A stretch of DNA of 64,000 bases, taken from Aquabacterium sp. OR-4. Lineage in GTDB: Bacteria; Pseudomonadota; Gammaproteobacteria; Burkholderiales; Burkholderiaceae_C. This document shows, piece by piece, positions 8,423-16,660 of the stretch (its first letter is position 1; the number at the start of each line of letters is the position of its first letter). Both the position numbers and the translations under genes were made by a program. Where the stretch lies: the NCBI RefSeq assembly GCF_025290835.2, contig NZ_JAOCQD020000001.1, positions 1,736,001 to 1,800,000 of the forward strand, in the 5' to 3' direction. Under the pieces are notes generated by a model that ran no database searches, had not been told where the DNA came from, and worked only from the letters and a program-made list of their open reading frames with translations.

Positions 8423-10806
8423 GGCGCGGGCCGCTCGCGGCCGGGCCGCTGCCCCACCGGCGAGAACCGCACGCCGGCCACGGTGGCCAGGCCGGTGTCG
8501 GCCAGGGTGGCGTGGTCGGCCGGCTCGCCGGCATGGGGTGGCGGCTGGGCGGCGGGCGAGGCCTCGTCCGGTGCCCCGTCCAGCGCCCCGTCCAGCGCCT
8601 CGGGGGCGATGGCGATGGCGATGGCGGGCCCGGCCGGCTCGGGCTCGCGCGGCACGGCCGGAAAGCGTGCGTCCTCAGGCAGCTGCCCGGCGGCCTGCAG
8701 CGCGGCCAGAAAATCACCGGCCAGGCGCAGCGCGCTGCGCCCGCCCTGCCCCCACTCGGTGCTGCGCATCGTCACCCGCGGGTCGTTGAAGCCGACCCAG
8801 GCGCCCACCACCAGGCGCGGGTGCGCGGCGATGAACCAGCCGTCGGTGTTGCGCTGGGTGGTGCCGGTCTTGCCCACCACATCACCGCGCACGCCAAACT
8901 GCGTGCGCAGCGCGCGGCCGGTGCCCTGGTCCACCGCGTCGCGCAGCATGTCCACCAGCAGCGCGGCATGGCCGGTGTCCAGCACCTGCTCGGCACGCCC
9001 GTCGGCCACAAACAGCGTGAGCCCGTGGCGGTCGGTGATGCGCTCGATGAACACCGGCGTGCGGCGCTGGCCCAGCGCGGCCAGCGTGCCGTAGGCCTGC
9101 GCCATCTCGAGCAGCGTGACCGGGCTGGTGCCGAGCGCCAGCGATGGCACGGCCTGCAGCGGCGAGCGGTCGACGCCCAGCAGCCGCGCATAGTGGGCCA
9201 CCCGCACCGGGCCCACCTCGTGCATGACCTGCGCGGTGATGGTGTTGCGCGAGCGGGCCAGGCCGCTGCGCAGGCTCATGGCCTGGCCGCTGGCGCCGCC
9301 GGCGTCGGCGGGTGACCAGCGCCCGCCGCTGGCCAGCGGGTAGTGCAAAACCTCGTCGACGAAGCGCCGGACCGGCGCCATGCCGTCGCGCAGCGCGGCG
9401 CCGTAGACAAAGGGCTTGAAGGTCGAGCCCGGCTGGCGCCGCGCCTGGGTCACATGGTCGAAGCGGTCGTGCGCGAAGTTGCGGCTGCCGACATGGGCGC
9501 GCACCGCGCCGCTGCGCGGGTCGAGCGCGATGAAGCCGGCCTCGAGCCGGGTGCGGTCGGCCTGCAGCGCGGCCAGCTGCGGGTCGCGCAGGGCCAGCGC
9601 CAGCGCCGCGGCTTCGTCGGCCCCGGCCGCGCGGGCGCGGCGATAGGCCGGCGTGGCCTGGGCCAGCTCGGCCAGCAGCTCGCCGCGCTCGCGCCAGAAG
9701 TGCGCAAAGGGCGTGGCCACCGTGGCCGCCGCAGGCGGGCCGGCGCGCAGCTCGGCACGCGACCACTCGGCCTCGGCCACCCGCTGCAGCAGCGCGGTCT
9801 GGCGCGCCACGGCCTGCTCGGCCAGCGCCTGCTGGCGCGTGTCCAGCGACACCTGCACCCGCAGGCCGTCGCGCTGCGGATCGAGGCCCTGGCTGCGGGC
9901 CCAGTCGCCCAGCTGCTGGCGCACCACGCGCAGGTAGTGCGGTGCCGGCGGCGCGGCCAGGTCGGCGCGCTGCAGCGCCAGGCCCAGGGCCTGGGCGCGG
10001 GCCTGGCGCGCCTGGCCGGCATCGAGCCGGCCGGTGGCCTGCATGCGGGCCAGCACCAGGTTGCGCCGGGCCAGTGCGCGTGCCGGAAAGCGCTCGGGGT
10101 CGTACTGGGCCGGGCCCTTCAGCAGCGCCACCAGCAGCGCGGCCTCGTGGGTGGCCAGCGCCGCGGCGGGCTTGCCGAAGTAGGTGCGCGCGGCGGCGCC
10201 CACGCCCACCACGTTGTAGCGGTAGGGCACCTGGTTCAGGTACAGGGCCAGCAGGGCGGGCTTGTCGTACAGGCCCTCGAGCTTCAGCGCCACGGCCAGC
10301 TCGCGCAGCTTGCGCATCAGGCTGCGCTGCTGGCCCACCTCGTCGGGAAACAGGTTGCGCGCCAGCTGCTGGGTGAGCGTGGAGCCGCCCTGCAGGTCGC
10401 CGCGCAGCGTGGCCAGCACCGAGCCCAGCACGCGACGCGGATCAACACCGCCATGGCTGTAGAAGCGCCGGTCCTCGGTGGCCAGCAGCGCATCGATCAG
10501 CGCGGCGGGCACCTGCTGCGGCGTGACCGGCTCGTGCACCCGGCTGTCCAGGCGCTGCAGCAGCACGCCGTCGCTGGACACGATCTGCGAGGGCTCGGCC
10601 GCCAGGCGCTGCGCGATGGCCGCTGCCGAGGGCGTGCCCCACCACACGGCCGCCAGCAGCGCGCCGCCAGCGGCCACGGCCAGGCCCAGCAGGGCCAGCG
10701 CGGCCCACAGCATGCCGCGCAGGCTGCGCCGCCAGCGCCGCTCGGGCAGCGGCACAAACGCTGCGCCGGCGGCGGCATCGGCGCTGGGTTCAGGGCGGTT
10801 CGGCAT
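8419..10806 (-). CDS. Class A penicillin-binding protein (transglycosylase/transpeptidase)
   Basis: The 795-residue bifunctional murein synthase has a short cytoplasmic tail, one membrane anchor at about 31-56, a GT51 transglycosylase with the catalytic Glu111 region (ATEDRRFYSHGGVD) and the GGSTLTQQLARN motif. A transpeptidase domain follows, with Ser461-x-x-Lys464 (STFK), Ser519-x-Asn521 (SRN) and KTG at 646-648. All catalytic residues are present. A Pro/Ala-rich C-terminal tail of about 60 residues has no known domain. It polymerises lipid II glycan and cross-links peptides in the periplasm. The downstream PAP2 gene overlaps by four bases. It is shorter than typical PBP1A and lacks the C-terminal domain of PBP1C, so I give no gene symbol. 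Confidence 0.93.
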   Translation of the reverse strand: MPNRPEPSADAAAGAAFVPLPERRWRRSLRGMLWAALALLGLAVAAGGALLAAVWWGTPSAAAIAQRLAAEPSQIVSSDGVLLQRLDSRVHEPVTPQQVPAALIDALLATEDRRFYSHGGVDPRRVLGSVLATLRGDLQGGSTLTQQLARNLFPDEVGQQRSLMRKLRELAVALKLEGLYDKPALLALYLNQVPYRYNVVGVGAAARTYFGKPAAALATHEAALLVALLKGPAQYDPERFPARALARRNLVLARMQATGRLDAGQARQARAQALGLALQRADLAAPPAPHYLRVVRQQLGDWARSQGLDPQRDGLRVQVSLDTRQQALAEQAVARQTALLQRVAEAEWSRAELRAGPPAAATVATPFAHFWRERGELLAELAQATPAYRRARAAGADEAAALALALRDPQLAALQADRTRLEAGFIALDPRSGAVRAHVGSRNFAHDRFDHVTQARRQPGSTFKPFVYGAALRDGMAPVRRFVDEVLHYPLASGGRWSPADAGGASGQAMSLRSGLARSRNTITAQVMHEVGPVRVAHYARLLGVDRSPLQAVPSLALGTSPVTLLEMAQAYGTLAALGQRRTPVFIERITDRHGLTLFVADGRAEQVLDTGHAALLVDMLRDAVDQGTGRALRTQFGVRGDVVGKTGTTQRNTDGWFIAAHPRLVVGAWVGFNDPRVTMRSTEWGQGGRSALRLAGDFLAALQAAGQLPEDARFPAVPREPEPAGPAIAIAIAPEALDGALDGAPDEASPAAQPPPHAGEPADHATLADTGLATVAGVRFSPVGQRPGRERPAP

Positions 10807-10867
10807 GGTGGGCCTCGCGGCGGGGTGGGTTGGTGGGGCGGGCGTTCAGGGGCATCACGGGCCGGCC

Positions 10868-11992
10868 TCACGGGCCGGCGACCGGCGCCGGCTCCAGCCC
10901 GCCCAGGCCTGGCGGCGCCACCAGGTTCACGGTGCGGGTGGGAAAGGCAAAGTCGATCTGGCGCTGCTTGAGCGCACGCATCAGCGCCAGGTTGACGGCC
11001 TGCTGGCGGTCCATGTAGACCTCGAAGCTCGGGTCCATCACGCGGTACACCACCTCGAAGTCGAGCGAGCTTTCGCCAAAGCCCTTGAAGTGCGCGCGGC
11101 CGAACTGCAGTGCGCTGTCGGCCTCGACGATGCCGCGCACGATGCCCGGCACCTCGGCCACCTGGTCGGCCGTGGCGTCGTAGGTGATGCCGAAGTTGAA
11201 GACCACGCGCCGCGTCTGCAGGCGCTTGAAGTTGGCCACCGTCTGGCGCAGCAGCTCGGCGTTGGACATCACCACCTGCTCGCCGCCGATGCTGCGGATG
11301 CGCGTGGTCTTCAGGCCCACCTTCTCGACCGTGCCCGAGACCTGGCCCACGGTGATGGCGTCGCCCACCTCGAAGGGCTTGTCCACCGCGATGGCCAGCG
11401 AGGCGAACAGATCGCCCAGCACGTTCTGCACCGCCAGCGCGATGGCGATGCCGCCGATGCCCAGGCTGGCCACGAAGGCGGTGATGTCCACGCCCATGTT
11501 CGACAGCACGGCCATCAGCACCACCAGCCAGAGCAGGCCGCGCAGGCCCCAGCCCATCAGCGTGCCCGAGGCCGACAGCGCCGTGCCCGGCGCCTGCTGC
11601 TCGTGGTGGGCGCGCAGCACCATGCCCACCGCCTGCTGGCCCCACAGGCCCAGCTGCAGCGCCACCACGGCAAACCACAGCTGCGACACGCGCCCGTGCC
11701 AGCGGTCGTCCAGCGGCAGCATGCCCAGCGCCACCAGCGCGCCCACCAGCATCAGCAGCGGCGTGCTGGTGCGCGCCAGCACCTGGGCCAGGCCGTCGTC
11801 GATGCGGGTGCGGGTGCGCGCCGAAAAGCGCTGCAGCCGCTGCACCGCCAGCCGCACGCCGGCCGACAGCGCCAGGTAGACCAGCAGGCCGGCGGCCAGC
11901 GCCAGTGCCACGTCGGACCAGTCGACGCCAGGAAACAGGCGCTGGCTGCGCTGCAGCAGCTCGCTCACGGAAGCAGGTAGGTTCAAGCTCAT
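10868..11992 (-). CDS. MscS-family small-conductance mechanosensitive channel
   Basis: The 374-residue protein has about four or five predicted membrane helices, ending in the pore-lining helix region (ITAFVASLGIGGIAIALAVQNVLGD contains the Gly/Ala-rich MscS signature), and then the cytoplasmic beta and alpha/beta vestibule domains (DKPFEVGDAITVG..VSGTVEKVGLKTTRIRS). It should open under membrane tension to release solutes in hypo-osmotic shock. The start at 11992 is the first in-frame ATG that gives a sensible N-terminus. An in-frame extension to 12535 is antisense to the DUF2789 gene and is rejected. The gene ends 61 bases before the penicillin-binding protein start, on the same strand. Confidence 0.9.
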   Translation of the reverse strand: MSLNLPASVSELLQRSQRLFPGVDWSDVALALAAGLLVYLALSAGVRLAVQRLQRFSARTRTRIDDGLAQVLARTSTPLLMLVGALVALGMLPLDDRWHGRVSQLWFAVVALQLGLWGQQAVGMVLRAHHEQQAPGTALSASGTLMGWGLRGLLWLVVLMAVLSNMGVDITAFVASLGIGGIAIALAVQNVLGDLFASLAIAVDKPFEVGDAITVGQVSGTVEKVGLKTTRIRSIGGEQVVMSNAELLRQTVANFKRLQTRRVVFNFGITYDATADQVAEVPGIVRGIVEADSALQFGRAHFKGFGESSLDFEVVYRVMDPSFEVYMDRQQAVNLALMRALKQRQIDFAFPTRTVNLVAPPGLGGLEPAPVAGP

Positions 11993-12132
11993 GGAGATGC
12001 CGGGTGGGCGGTCAGCGTCGGGGATGACGGTCCGCCGATCGTGCGGCGCGCGGGCGACGCTGTCTGTCGGTGCGGTGGTGGCGGCCGTGTCGGCCGGCGC
12101 CGACAGCCGGCGGCCGACGCCCACACGGCGGT

Positions 12133-12142
12133 TTGGCCTACA
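12133..12142 (+). promoter_or_regulatory. TTGGCCTACA motif upstream of the DUF2789 gene
   Basis: This is a one-base variant of the TTGTCCTACA motif, about 95 bases before the ATG at 12237. It lies in the 244-bp divergent gap between the MscS gene and the DUF2789 gene. Confidence 0.35.
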
Positions 12143-12236
12143 CGGGCCCGCCGGCCGCGCGCCTAGTCTGGTGGCCAGCAGAGTTGACCGGCCGGCGCGC
12201 CGCACTCGTTTTCGCCCACACGCCCCGGAGACCGCG

Positions 12237-12689
12237 ATGGACACCACCACCCACCACAGCATGCAGGACCTGTTTGCCCAGCTGGGCCTGCCGCAGGAGG
12301 CGCATGAGATCCGCGCCTTCGTGCGCCAGCACCGGCCGCTGCCCGACCACCTGCGCCTGCCCGACGCGCCGTTCTGGAGCGAGAGCCAGGCCGGATTTCT
12401 GCGCGAGAAGATCCGCGAAGACGGCGACTGGGCGGTGCTGGTCGACACGCTGAACGCGCAGCTGCGCGAGCACCCCAGCCCCGAGGCCCTGCCGCAGGCC
12501 GAGGCACCGGCCGAGGTCGAGGGCGAAGGCAACATCGGCGCGGCCCGTCGCTACAACGAGGCCACCCAGTTCTACGTGAGCCAGCACGACACCGCGGCCG
12601 ATGCGCGCGCCGCCGCCCCGCAAGGGGCTCGCGAGGCCGCCGAGCTGCACGCCGCCGAGCAGGCCGCCGCGGCCAAGGCACGACGCTGA
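12237..12689 (+). CDS. DUF2789-family protein fused to a C-terminal small helical domain
   Basis: The 150-residue protein starts with a full DUF2789 domain (about 1-80: MDTTTHHSMQDLFAQLGL, then IRAFVRQHRPLP and FWSESQAGFLREKI). An acidic Ala/Glu-rich linker leads to a second segment (about 100-150: GNIGAARRYNEATQFYV.., ending in AEQAAAAKARR). That segment resembles the short charged helical proteins with a YN(E/K)xT core and an alanine-rich end found alone in many proteobacteria. Function of either part is unknown. A GGAG sits eight bases upstream of the ATG. A hairpin follows the stop. Confidence 0.8.
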   Translation: MDTTTHHSMQDLFAQLGLPQEAHEIRAFVRQHRPLPDHLRLPDAPFWSESQAGFLREKIREDGDWAVLVDTLNAQLREHPSPEALPQAEAPAEVEGEGNIGAARRYNEATQFYVSQHDTAADARAAAPQGAREAAELHAAEQAAAAKARR

Positions 12690-12699
12690 CACGCTGCGG

Positions 12700-12723
12700 A
12701 TGAGCCGGCTCACGCCGGTTCAT
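12700..12723 (+). terminator. Hairpin after the DUF2789 gene, candidate terminator
   Basis: ATGAGCCGGC and GCCGGTTCAT pair over ten positions (one G-U) around the loop TCAC, ten bases past the stop codon. No T-run follows, so it is a structural candidate only. It could serve both convergent genes. Confidence 0.5.
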
Positions 12724-12778
12724 TCACCCCTGGTGCGCCGGCGGCGGGTGGCCGGCCGGCCTGCGCGCCCGCCGCTCG

Positions 12779-13618
12779 TCAGGTGGCCCAGGCGCCCGGG
12801 CGCCAGGGCAGCGGGTCGCGCAGCGCGCGCAGGGCATGGCGGGCGGCCGGCATGAAGGCCTGGCGCACGCCGTCGTAGTCATAGCGCAGGCAGCAGCGGC
12901 CCGGCGCGCAGCCGGGGCCGCTGGCCGGCTCGTCCACCAGCAGCTGCACGCTGTTGGCCACCGTGGGCGCCAGCCGGCGCGACACGCTGCTGCCGGCCTG
13001 CGCCACCCAGCAGCGCGGGCCCACGCGGATCAGCGCCGGCACATGCAGATGGCCCGAGATCAGCAGCTCGGCGCCGGCCTGCTGCCAGGCCTGCAGCGCG
13101 CGGCGGTGGCGCCAGGGGCGGTCTTCGTGGTCGGCCTCCTGGGCCACGGCCAGCGGGTGGTGGCTCATCACGATGCGCCAGGCACCGGCCGGCGCGTCGT
13201 GCAGGCGCTGCGCCACCGCGTCGATCTGCGCGGCCGACAAGGTGCCGTGGCGGTGCCGCCACCAGCGCGTGGTGTCCACCGCCACCACGCGCGCGCCCGG
13301 CAGATCGAACTGCGCCACGCCGCCCGGCGGGCGCAGCCCGCACACCTGCTCGTAGCCGGCGTAGGGCTGGCGCAGGCGCGGCCACAGCCGCCACAACGGG
13401 ATGTCGTGGTTGCCCGGGATCACCAGGCGCGGCACGGCCGGCAGGCGGGCCAGCAGGCCGGCCGCCGCGGCAAACTGCGCCGGCGTGGCGCGCTGGGTGA
13501 GATCGCCGCTGATCAGCAGGGCCTGCGGCGCCAGCCGGTGGGCCAGGCTCAGCAGCGCCTCCAGCACCACCGGCTGCTCGGTGCCCAGGTGCGGGTCAGA
13601 CAGGTGCAGCAAGCGCAT
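12779..13618 (-). CDS. Calcineurin-like metallophosphoesterase
   Basis: The 279-residue cytoplasmic enzyme shows the complete dimetal phosphoesterase signature: Asp8-x-His10 (SDPHLG), GDLTQR with Asp39, the GNHD block with Asn70-His71, MSHHP and GHLH near residue 205. The family includes CpdA-type phosphodiesterases and UDP-diacylglucosamine or nucleotide hydrolases; this sequence does not decide among them. It follows the lipid-kinase gene by 18 bases on the same strand, so the two form an operon, which hints at lipid or phospholipid headgroup chemistry. Confidence 0.88.
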   Translation of the reverse strand: MRLLHLSDPHLGTEQPVVLEALLSLAHRLAPQALLISGDLTQRATPAQFAAAAGLLARLPAVPRLVIPGNHDIPLWRLWPRLRQPYAGYEQVCGLRPPGGVAQFDLPGARVVAVDTTRWWRHRHGTLSAAQIDAVAQRLHDAPAGAWRIVMSHHPLAVAQEADHEDRPWRHRRALQAWQQAGAELLISGHLHVPALIRVGPRCWVAQAGSSVSRRLAPTVANSVQLLVDEPASGPGCAPGRCCLRYDYDGVRQAFMPAARHALRALRDPLPWRPGAWAT

Positions 13619-13636
13619 GCGCCGCGCCCTGCCCGC

Positions 13637-14872
13637 TCAGGCCTGGGCCACGCGGCCGGCCAGCGGCGCCGCGCTGCCTTCGGCCTGTGGCGCGGCGTTT
13701 TGCCCGGCTGCCTGCGGCGGCGGCGCCACCAGCCACAGCGGGTGGCTGGCCAGCGCAAAACGCAGCGGCAGGTGCATCCAGCTGCGCTCGCCGTCAAAGG
13801 CCACGCGCACGCGCTGGCTCAGTCGCCAGCCGGCGGCCTCGACGGTCAGGGCGGTGCAGCTGAAGCTGTCCACCGCCTCGTGCTGGCCCATGCGGCCACG
13901 CAGCGCCTGCCACAGCATCTGCAGCATCGACCAGGCGCTGCGCGGCGCCAGCGTGGTGGCCACCAGGCGGCGGCGGCCGGCCTTCTCGGCCTCGTCCACG
14001 CCCACCCGTTCGAGCTGCAGCGCGTTGTTGCCGACGAACAGCGTGCTGGTCAGGGTCATGCGCTGGCGTTCGCGGCCCTGGCCGTCGCGCTCGAGCAGGC
14101 GCAGCACCTGGCCACGCTGGGCCCGCAGCAGGCTCAGCAGCCCCGACACCAGGGCCACCGCACGGTGGCGGCCGAACTGCCGCTTGGCCGCCTCGCGCTC
14201 GGCCAGCAGGCGCGGGTACAGGCCCAGGCTGGCATTGACCAGAAAGGTCTGGCCATTGACCACGCCCGGCACCACCGGCCGCACCAGGCCCTGGTCGAGC
14301 GCCTGGGTGAACTGGCCGATGGCCTCGCCCAGGTCGGGCGAGATGCCCTGCTGGCGGCTGAAGAAGTTGAACGTGCCCTGGCACACCACGCCCATCGGCA
14401 CGCCGCGCTGCCAGCAGGCCTGCGCCGCGGCATTGATGGTGCCGTCGCCGCCGATGGCCAGCACCAGGCCGCCGGCGGCCGCCGCGGCACGGGCCGCCTG
14501 CTCGGCCGCGGCCGGGGTCTCGGCCGCCCGTGCCGGCACATGCCAGTGCAGCTGGCGCCCGGCCAGCGCCGGATGGCCGGCCACGGTGTCGCGGATGCGC
14601 TGCATCTGCGCCCGCTCGCGCCGGCCCATCAGCAGGTGCAGCGGCGCATCGGGCCGCAGCGGCGGTGGCGTGGCGGGTGTGGCGGGCGTGGCCGGCGTGG
14701 CTGACGTTGCGGGCGTGGCTGACGCGGGCGCCACGCCGCGCTGGCCAGGCCACACGCCCGCGGCCGGGCTGGACGGGTGGGCCAAGGGGTGAGCCAAGGG
14801 CTGGGCCAAAGCCTGGGCCATGGGGTGGCCGGTGGCGTGGCGGGGCGGAAAGGTGGGCCGGTCAGCGGTCAT
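13637..14872 (-). CDS. Diacylglycerol/lipid kinase-family protein (YegS/BmrU type)
   Basis: The DAGK catalytic domain begins near residue 75 and contains the nucleotide-binding GGDGT motif at 141-145, followed by INAAA. The CQGTFNFFSR segment occupies the place of the usual PxGTxNxxA motif, with Phe where Leu or Ala is common. Members phosphorylate diacylglycerol, sphingoid bases or related lipids with ATP. The first 70 residues are low complexity: a QALAQPLAHPLAHP stretch and an ATP/ATS tripeptide run, each from DNA tandem repeats. The true start may therefore be an internal ATG such as 14821. The metallophosphoesterase gene follows by 18 bases. Confidence 0.82.
   Translation of the reverse strand: MTADRPTFPPRHATGHPMAQALAQPLAHPLAHPSSPAAGVWPGQRGVAPASATPATSATPATPATPATPPPLRPDAPLHLLMGRRERAQMQRIRDTVAGHPALAGRQLHWHVPARAAETPAAAEQAARAAAAAGGLVLAIGGDGTINAAAQACWQRGVPMGVVCQGTFNFFSRQQGISPDLGEAIGQFTQALDQGLVRPVVPGVVNGQTFLVNASLGLYPRLLAEREAAKRQFGRHRAVALVSGLLSLLRAQRGQVLRLLERDGQGRERQRMTLTSTLFVGNNALQLERVGVDEAEKAGRRRLVATTLAPRSAWSMLQMLWQALRGRMGQHEAVDSFSCTALTVEAAGWRLSQRVRVAFDGERSWMHLPLRFALASHPLWLVAPPPQAAGQNAAPQAEGSAAPLAGRVAQA
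14670..14723 (-). repeat. Six 9-bp units in the lipid-kinase gene
   Basis: Nonamers related to GTGGCGGGC (plus-strand reading) run from 14670 to 14723 and encode the Ala-Thr-Pro/Ser tripeptide repeats of the N-terminal extension. Three units of the same kind recur inside the cheR gene near 52352. Confidence 0.85.
14775..14822 (-). repeat. Four 12-bp units in the lipid-kinase gene
   Basis: GGGTGGGCCAAG, GGGTGAGCCAAG, GGCTGGGCCAAA and GCCTGGGCCATG are adjacent and encode the ALAQ/PLAH repeats at the extreme N-terminus. They overlap the alternative start codon at 14821. Confidence 0.85.
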
Positions 14873-15178
14873 GTCGGGTCGCCGTGCGGCAAGCGCGGCG
14901 GTGGCTCGGGCGGCTTGCCCGCATGCCCGTCACAGTGCCGCGACACGGTGCCGCCGGGCCTCGGACGTTGGCGCAATGGCGTGTCAGCGTTGGCCTGCAC
15001 GGCCGCGTTGGCGCACGGCCGGCACCGGCCGCTGTAGGAATCGTCCGACGCCCGGCCGGGTGATGCGCCCGACTGCAGCCCGACCGCGCGGTGCCGATAA
15101 TGCTTGCAATCGTTCGCGCCCGGGCTGGCTGTGGCCCTGCTCCTGCCGAACTCCGCCGCTCACCGTGACAAGCCTTTC
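14873..15178. promoter_or_regulatory. Divergent promoter region between lipid kinase and receiver gene
   Basis: No gene is seen in these 306 bases. At 15033-15050 a minus-strand motif (GATTCCTACA, rc of 15033-15042) and a plus-strand TCGTCCGACG (15041-15050) abut, one facing each gene. GATAAT at 15096-15101 is the best -10-like hexamer. Transcription from it would start after the TTG at 15104, which supports the GTG at 15179 as start of the downstream gene. No good -35 hexamer is visible. Confidence 0.4.
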
Positions 15179-15556
15179 GTGCTGACCTGTTTCCTCGTCG
15201 AAGACAGCCCGGTCATCCAGCAGAACCTCGTGGCCACGCTGGAGGAGATGCTGCCCATGCGCGTGGTCGGCACCTGCGAGGACGAGGGCACCGCGGTGGC
15301 CTGGATCAGCAACAGCGCGCACCGCTGCGACCTGATGATCATCGACGTGTTCCTCAAGAGCGGCAGCGGGCTCGAGGTGCTGCGCCGCGCGCGCCTGCTG
15401 CGGCCCGACAGCCGCCTGGTGGTGCTGACCAACTACGCCACGCCCGACATGCGCAAGCGCGCGCAGCAGCTGGGCGCCGACCGCGTGTTCGACAAGTCGG
15501 CCGAGCTCGACGAGCTGCTCGCCTACTGCGAGACCCTGAGCGGCCCGCCGCACTGA
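15179..15556 (+). CDS. Single-domain response regulator (receiver only)
   Basis: The 125-residue protein is a stand-alone receiver: acidic pair Glu8-Asp9, phospho-acceptor Asp56 (LMIIDVFLKSGSG), switch Thr84 and conserved Lys106 (FDKS). There is no output domain, so it should act by protein contact or as a phosphate sink. The GTG start gives VLTCFLVEDSP, the usual beginning of such proteins. The longer reading from a TTG at 15104 adds 25 residues of atypical sequence and would begin upstream of any transcript from the -10-like site at 15096. It converges on the LuxR-type regulator with a palindromic terminator between them. Confidence 0.82.
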   Translation: MLTCFLVEDSPVIQQNLVATLEEMLPMRVVGTCEDEGTAVAWISNSAHRCDLMIIDVFLKSGSGLEVLRRARLLRPDSRLVVLTNYATPDMRKRAQQLGADRVFDKSAELDELLAYCETLSGPPH

Positions 15557-15613
15557 GCCCGCCGGCGCCTCGAGCCGGCCACAAGCCAGGCCCGCCGCAT
15601 CCGGGCCGGCGCC

Positions 15614-15647
15614 ATGTCAAACGGGGCCCGCGGGCCCCGTTTGACAT
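15614..15647. terminator. Perfect 34-bp palindrome, bidirectional terminator candidate
   Basis: The arm ATGTCAAACGGGGCCCG (15614-15630) is followed immediately by its exact reverse complement to 15647. In RNA it would form a GC-rich hairpin of about 15 pairs with a tight loop. It lies 57 bases after one convergent stop codon and 33 before the other, so it can end transcription in both directions. The AT-rich outer arms place A and T runs beside the GC core on either strand. Confidence 0.85.
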
Positions 15648-15680
15648 TGGCAGGCGGCGCCTGCGCCGCGGCGCGCCGGC

Positions 15681-16313
15681 CTACTGGATCAGGCCGTTCT
15701 TCAGCGCGTAGTAGGTCAGGTCGCTGTTGGTGGCCAGCTTCATCTTCTCCATCACGCGGGTGCGGTAGGTGCTGACCGTCTTGACCGACAGCGCCATGCT
15801 GTCGGCCATGTGGCTGATGGTCTCGCCCTTGGCCAGGCGCAGAAAGACCTGGAACTCGCGCTCGGACAGCAGCTCGTGCGGCGGCTTGTCGCTGTCGGCG
15901 CCCAGGCCGTCGGCCAGCAGCTCGGCCACCGCCGGGGTGATGTACTTGCGCCCGCGCACCACGGTGCGGATGGCCTTGACGATCTCCTCGGGGTCGCACT
16001 CCTTGTTCAGGTAGCCGCTGGCGCCCTGGCGCAGCAGCGTGGTGGCGTAGTGCGTCTCGGGGTAGCCGCTGAGGATCAGCACCGGCAGCTCGGGCTCGCG
16101 GGCCTTGATCGCGGCCAGCGCATCGACACCGCTCTGGTCGGGCATGCTCAGGTCCATCAGCACCACATCCAGATCGCCGCGGCGCACCAGGTCGAGCGCC
16201 TCGCGGCCGGTGGCGGCCTCGCCGGTGACACGCAGATCCACCTGGGTGGAGAAAAACTGGCGCAAGCCGGCGCGGACGATGGCGTGGTCATCGACGATGA
16301 CGATTCGGATCAT
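15681..16313 (-). CDS. NarL/FixJ-family response regulator with LuxR-type DNA-binding domain
   Basis: The 210-residue protein has a receiver (Asp8-Asp9, phospho-acceptor Asp54 in LMDLSMP, conserved Lys near 104) and a LuxR helix-turn-helix at about 145-205 (LSEREFQVFLRLAKGETISHMADSM.. then VKTVSTYRTRVMEKM). It should bind DNA as a phosphorylation-driven dimer. No kinase gene is adjacent. The ATG at 16313 directly gives MIRIVIVDDHAIVRAG, the standard start. Confidence 0.93.
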   Translation of the reverse strand: MIRIVIVDDHAIVRAGLRQFFSTQVDLRVTGEAATGREALDLVRRGDLDVVLMDLSMPDQSGVDALAAIKAREPELPVLILSGYPETHYATTLLRQGASGYLNKECDPEEIVKAIRTVVRGRKYITPAVAELLADGLGADSDKPPHELLSEREFQVFLRLAKGETISHMADSMALSVKTVSTYRTRVMEKMKLATNSDLTYYALKNGLIQ

Positions 16314-16660
16314 GGAGCGGGTTCCTTCGCGGTCTGCGGCCGGTGTGGCCGCGGCGGCCGATCGATGTGGGTCGATGCCCGGCTGCCATGGCCGGGCCCT
16401 TGCGATCCAGTGTAGGAGCAGGCCCGGCCGCCCGCCAGCGCCCCGGCCGGCCCCGGGGGCAGAACCCGGCATCGGCCGACGCCAGCGGTAGGCGCTGTCC
16501 GACAGGCCGCGCCTGCCGGCACCGACACCTGCCGCGTTGCGCCCCGCCTAGGCTTGCGGCCATGGATCCGGCGGCTGCCGCAGGGTCCATCGACCCCGGC
16601 CCCCCAACACCCCACGGCCCAGGCGGCCGCGACCCTCCACCGATCGAAAGGACCCTCACC
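16314..16660. promoter_or_regulatory. 347-bp divergent region with two facing motifs
   Basis: No gene is seen. TGCTCCTACA on the minus strand (16411-16420) lies 97 bases upstream of the LuxR-type regulator. CTGTCCGACA on the plus strand (16495-16504) lies 156 bases upstream of the BON lipoprotein. Both belong to the recurrent ten-base motif family. Confidence 0.4.

Noticed and set aside
11993..12535. N-terminal extension of the MscS channel
   Set aside because: Antisense to the DUF2789 gene and without membrane-channel similarity.
15104..15178. TTG start for the single-domain receiver
   Set aside because: Adds 25 atypical residues, and the best -10-like hexamer at 15096 would place the transcript start downstream of it.
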